Source: Foliamicus sp963666765 (GTDB taxonomy: Bacteria; Pseudomonadota; Gammaproteobacteria; Steroidobacterales; Foliamicaceae). From it: DNA of 64,000 nucleotides. Under the pieces are notes generated by a model, which did no database searches, was not told where the DNA came from, and saw nothing but the letters and a program-made list of their open reading frames with translations. The position numbers and the translations under genes were made by a program. This document shows positions 61,196 to 64,000 of this stretch, piece by piece. How positions within the stretch are numbered: the stretch's first letter is position 1; the number at the start of each line of letters is the position of its first letter. Location of the stretch: positions 310,001 through 374,000 of the forward strand of contig OY762933.1 in NCBI GenBank assembly GCA_963666765.1, given 5' to 3'.

Positions 61196-61852
61196 ATGAA
61201 CCAGAAAGCTACTTTTGAGGGGCACTACAAGGAGGCGAAGGGCAGGGAGGGGCTGGCCTGGCACCATGCCGAACCCACGCGTTTCATTCCCCTGGTTCAC
61301 GAGTCGCGCAATGAACCCGGCGCCGCCGTCGATCTGGGGTGCGGTACCGGTGTCGATACCGTGGCCCTGACGAAGCTTGGCTGGACGGTCAAGGGCATCG
61401 ACTTCATGGAGAAGGCGATCGCCATGTCCACCCAACTGGCCGAACAGGAAGGCGTGGCCGTGGAATACATACTTACGGACGTGCTGGAGTGGGAACCCGG
61501 CCAGCAGTTCGATCTGGTGGTGGATTCCGGACTCATGCACAACCTGCCCAGGGAGAATCTGCTGGAATACAAGAGCCGTGTTCTTCGCTGGCTTAAGGAG
61601 GACGGTGATTTCATACTGGTCCACTGGGAAAGCCGCGGCGACCACGATCGGCTTTTCAACGGACCCAGGCGTTCCGGCAAGGAACAGTTGATCGCCTTCC
61701 TGGCGCCGGAGTTTTCGTCGGTTGAGCGGTTCGAGCGCAAGGAATCGCGTGTGTGCCGTACCTGCAAGGGCGAGACCTGTGACAACAGGGGCGAGTTCTG
61801 CAGGGGTGTCGGTCCGGAAATCTCTATTGCCTACTTCTGGTTCCGGCGCTAG
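61196..61852 (+). CDS. Class I SAM-dependent methyltransferase
   Basis: This 218-residue protein is a compact methyltransferase: AVDLGCGTGVDTVALTKLGW is motif I, then VKGIDFMEKAI, FDLVVDSGLMHNLPRENLLE and a C-terminal half with four cysteines (VCRTCKGETCDNRGEFC). I start it at ATG 61196, with GGGAG eight bases before; the earlier in-frame start adds five residues. It resembles thiopurine/tellurite-type methyltransferases, and the cysteine cluster could bind metal. It lies 45 bases past the attR-like repeat, so before integration it followed the tRNA directly. Confidence 0.82.
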   Translation: MNQKATFEGHYKEAKGREGLAWHHAEPTRFIPLVHESRNEPGAAVDLGCGTGVDTVALTKLGWTVKGIDFMEKAIAMSTQLAEQEGVAVEYILTDVLEWEPGQQFDLVVDSGLMHNLPRENLLEYKSRVLRWLKEDGDFILVHWESRGDHDRLFNGPRRSGKEQLIAFLAPEFSSVERFERKESRVCRTCKGETCDNRGEFCRGVGPEISIAYFWFRR

Positions 61853-61903
61853 ACGCCGGCGAATTCTGTTTCACATTGCGCCTGAGTACTAACGGGAGGG
61901 GAC

Positions 61904-62821
61904 GTGTTGGACATCATGAAACGGGCCTTTGGCGGCGGCGAGGCGCTGTCGGTTTCGCGGCGTGACGCGCTTGTGCTGCCGGTCGCCGCGGCGGCTGCAT
62001 CGGCACTCGCGCCATTGCGCCCGGCAAACGCGGCGGCGCACCCGGAAACCACGTACATGCCGCCCTCGGAAGGGCGGGTGCGATCGGAATTCTTCACCCT
62101 TGATGACCCGCTGGACAAGATGACCGCCGAGTTCCGCATCTATCGCGATCTGGCCGACGAAGCGGATGTGCTGCTCTGGTATCACTTCACCATGTTCATC
62201 GTCGCCGAGGGCCGGCGCGTGGAGCCCGTAGTCCGCTACGAAGGGATCGAGTTCTCACACCACAAACGCATCGACACGCACGTTTACCGCGTGCACGGCC
62301 ACAACACCTCGTATCCGCGCCACCCGGTGACGGGCGAGTTCATTGAACGTGTTCACAATCCCGTAACCGGCAAGACCGTCAGGGTGGATCCAACCATCCT
62401 CACCGAGGATCCGGGCATGCTGTATTCGCCTCAGGGCAAGCACCCGCTGGACCGGGAAGGCGACGACTACACGCCCACCAACACTGTATTCCGGATCGAA
62501 GACGACATCGTGAAGGCGGAACAGATCCGCGTGCCGCCGGATAACTGGCTGACGCCGTTCATCGAAACGTCGCACAACTGGACGGCGCGGTCCCTATTCG
62601 AGGACCTGTCGATCACACGCTTGCCCATGGGAACCGCCGGCGGCTACGTCTTTCCGTACCCCCGCTGGCTGGAGATGGGCGATATACCGGGGCACATGTT
62701 CGCCATCTGGAGCGGTAAAAAGCTCGATGGCGTGCACCAGTTGCCTGCCGAGTACCACGCCCGCATCGAGCGGGACAATCCCGAGCTGCTCACCGTGGAC
62801 CTGACTCCGTTCGGAGACTGA
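61904..62821 (+). CDS. DUF1838-like Tat-exported protein
   Basis: This 305-residue protein has a twin-arginine signal (SRRDALVLPVAAAAASALAP) ending near NAAA. The body is soluble with segments LDDPLDKMTAEFRIYRDLAD, HNPVTGKTVRVDPTIL, and a C-terminal AGGYVFPYPRWLEMGDIPGH. It resembles the DUF1838 family, of unknown function, often exported by Tat. The start is GTG 61904, shortly after GGGAGGGG; an ATG four codons in is the alternative. It lies 51 bases after the methyltransferase and may be co-transcribed. Confidence 0.7.
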   Translation: MLDIMKRAFGGGEALSVSRRDALVLPVAAAAASALAPLRPANAAAHPETTYMPPSEGRVRSEFFTLDDPLDKMTAEFRIYRDLADEADVLLWYHFTMFIVAEGRRVEPVVRYEGIEFSHHKRIDTHVYRVHGHNTSYPRHPVTGEFIERVHNPVTGKTVRVDPTILTEDPGMLYSPQGKHPLDREGDDYTPTNTVFRIEDDIVKAEQIRVPPDNWLTPFIETSHNWTARSLFEDLSITRLPMGTAGGYVFPYPRWLEMGDIPGHMFAIWSGKKLDGVHQLPAEYHARIERDNPELLTVDLTPFGD

Positions 62822-62895
62822 GAGGATGAACTTGGCCGAGGCCCTCGGGCAGCGCCGCTCGGAGTGTCAGTGCGCACCCTGTCCGAGGCGTTCTA

Positions 62896-63270
62896 TCAGG
62901 TCAGGTCCGTGAGATCCAGATCCAGCGCCTGCGCCAGGGCCTTCATCGTGGGCAGGGAGCCAGCCCGGCTGCCGCCCTCGATCTGCGAGAGATAGGAAGC
63001 ACTGATACTTGCCCTGCGGGCTAATTCCTTAACGCTCAATTTGCGATATTCACGCCAGACCCGAACGGCGCTTTCGCCGTCAAGAATACGGTCAGTGAAT
63101 GCCGAGGGAATCATCTCGTCCTGCCCTTTGGCAAGTCGCTCTATAGCCTTGTCATACGCGCGGATATCCGTCAGTTCTTCGGCGCTTCGAAGAAGGTGGC
63201 GGTATTCCTCCAGCGGTAGTACCGCCATCTGTTCGCCAGCCGGTGTGCTAATGATTTGCGGATCGGTCAT
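62896..63270 (-). CDS. XRE-family antitoxin with an N-terminal RelB/Phd-like region
   Basis: This 124-residue protein has two parts. Residues 1-45 (IISTPAGEQMAVLPLEEYRH, LLRSAEELTDI) look like the N-terminus of Phd/RelB antitoxins. Residues 70-124 are a helix-turn-helix: YRKLSVKELARRASISASYL, then SQIEGGSRAGSLPTMKALAQ. It follows the RelE-like toxin gene on the same strand by 12 bases, the toxin-first order seen in higBA. It probably both binds the toxin and represses the operon. Confidence 0.85.
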   Translation of the reverse strand: MTDPQIISTPAGEQMAVLPLEEYRHLLRSAEELTDIRAYDKAIERLAKGQDEMIPSAFTDRILDGESAVRVWREYRKLSVKELARRASISASYLSQIEGGSRAGSLPTMKALAQALDLDLTDLT

Positions 63271-63282
63271 AACAGTTATCTC

Positions 63283-63534
63283 CTAGGAATAAATGCTCCC
63301 TCGCGGGCCAATATCGAGTATCCGCATTGTCTTGCCATCCAGATCGAAAATCGCCCGCCACTTTCCGATGCGTAACCGATAACCCTTGCGGCTTTTCAGC
63401 TTTTTTGCCTGGTGGGACCGGGCTCTTGGCCGCTTTGCGTAGTCGGTAATCGCAACACGAATTCGTGCTTGCTCCTTCGTTGGAATCCTCTTGAGGAAGT
63501 TGAGAGCTGACTTGCTGTAAGCAATGTCATGCAT
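63283..63534 (-). CDS. RelE/ParE-family toxin
   Basis: This 83-residue protein has the RelE/ParE fold: YSKSALNFLKRIPTKEQARI, KLKSRKGYRLRIGKWRAIFD and a C-terminal strand RILDIGPRGSIYS. RelE-type toxins cleave mRNA on the ribosome. The start is ATG 63534. Upstream, GCTAATAGC at 63547-63555 is a small palindrome that may be an operator. Two copies of gcgggcagag (63571-63580 and 63587-63596) lie further up, between this gene and thpR. Confidence 0.87.
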   Translation of the reverse strand: MHDIAYSKSALNFLKRIPTKEQARIRVAITDYAKRPRARSHQAKKLKSRKGYRLRIGKWRAIFDLDGKTMRILDIGPRGSIYS

Positions 63535-63607
63535 TTAGGTATCATAGCTAATAGCAATCTCAAGGGCAAGGCGGGCAGAGGAACAGGCGGGCAGAGGGCA
63601 GGGCGGG

Positions 63608-64000
63608 TCAACCGAAGTGCTCGAGGATGGTGTAGCGGGAGTGGCGGCCTCCCAGCGTCGAGTCCACCAGCACGAACTCGTTTACCGGCCAGTGCATGGG
63701 TGAGGGCGGGTCCCTGGGCGTCAGGCGGTTGACCTTGCGCGCCAGGGTCATGTGTGGAATGAAAGCCCGCCGCGCGCGCGGCAATCCCAGTTCGTGCGAG
63801 ATACTGCCGAGGTCGCGGGCGAGTTCCGCCAGTGCAGGCGGCGTTTCGTGCAGGCCCAGCCAGAGCGTCCTCGCGCGCTGCCAGTAGCCGTATTGGTCCA
63901 GCGTCAGTTCGAAGGGGTCAAGCGGGAGTGCCGCGACCCTTTCGATCAGGGGCGCAACGAGGTCGTCCGGAGTCGGACCGAGGAAGTGCAGCGTCATGTG
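63608..64000 (-). CDS. thpR: RNA 2',3'-cyclic phosphodiesterase ThpR (2'-5' RNA ligase family), partial
   Basis: The C-terminal 130 residues of a 2H phosphoesterase are seen; the 5' end is outside the window. The first H-x-T motif spans the window edge: His from bases 63998-64000, then MTLHFLGP, so the Met at 63997 is internal and not the start. The second motif is FIPHMTLARKV near the middle. Also FVLVDSTLGGRHSRYTILE at the end. About 40 N-terminal residues are missing. ThpR acts on 2',3'-cyclic RNA ends. Family assignment is firm. Confidence 0.88.
   Translation of the reverse strand, partial: HMTLHFLGPTPDDLVAPLIERVAALPLDPFELTLDQYGYWQRARTLWLGLHETPPALAELARDLGSISHELGLPRARRAFIPHMTLARKVNRLTPRDPPSPMHWPVNEFVLVDSTLGGRHSRYTILEHFG

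Noticed and set aside
1..64000. CRISPR arrays, rRNA genes or prophage structural genes
   Set aside because: No regularly spaced repeats, rRNA-like sequence, integrase, capsid or tail genes were found in the window.

Overview
The window looks like a chromosomal segment of a high-GC gammaproteobacterium, probably uncultured and marine or host-associated. The fused aspartokinase-homoserine dehydrogenase next to threonine synthase, the adjacent mnmA and purB, BipA/TypA, AcnA, class II fumarase and two TonB-dependent receptors are typical of that class. Mevalonate-pathway genes (a fused HMG-CoA reductase/mevalonate kinase plus type 1 IPP isomerase) are unusual for most members and would be a useful lineage marker.

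Layout. 1-4042: end of a TonB receptor, an exported Rossmann protein, an FGE-fold protein without the catalytic cysteines, and the two membrane subunits of a TRAP transporter. 4080-5746: a hipB-hipA module with a strong operator dyad and an in-frame amber codon splitting hipA. 5896-21812: housekeeping genes: thrA, thrC, GST, typA, tatD (plus a tatD-like remnant downstream of typA), an ABC-2 exporter, acnA, and three MFS transporters, two of them tandem paralogues. 21880-28013: a Cus-type Cu(I)/Ag(I) efflux operon led by a small Cys/His-containing exported protein. 28000-30084: a coiled-coil protein, a methyltransferase and an exported VOC protein.

30085-46067 is an accessory region. It begins with an intact IS1182-type element inserted exactly at a CTAG that now provides the stop codons of both flanking genes. 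Next come an LVIVD-repeat lipoprotein and a vapB with a truncated vapC remnant. A six-gene minus-strand defence cluster follows, in transcription order mod, hicA, hicB, res, a 2,112-residue Cap4-like nuclease/STAND NTPase (Avs-like), and a 227-residue protein of unknown role. Codon and base use here, most clearly in the 2,112-residue gene, is visibly more AT-rich than in the flanks.

46242-59226 returns to backbone: an MDR oxidoreductase, an MFS transporter, a glycine-rich RRM protein with a structured leader, mnmA, purB, fumC, idi, the HMGR-MVK fusion and a complete TonB receptor. At 59302 a tRNA-Arg(CCT) gene carries an islet whose only visible cargo is an AbiE toxin-antitoxin pair, bounded by a 17-bp repeat of the tRNA 3' end. 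The last 12 residues of AbiEii and its stop codon are read from the antisense strand of the tRNA. The window ends with a methyltransferase, a DUF1838-like Tat protein, a RelE/XRE toxin-antitoxin pair and the end of thpR.

All assignments come from reading the translations and nucleotide patterns; no database search was run.
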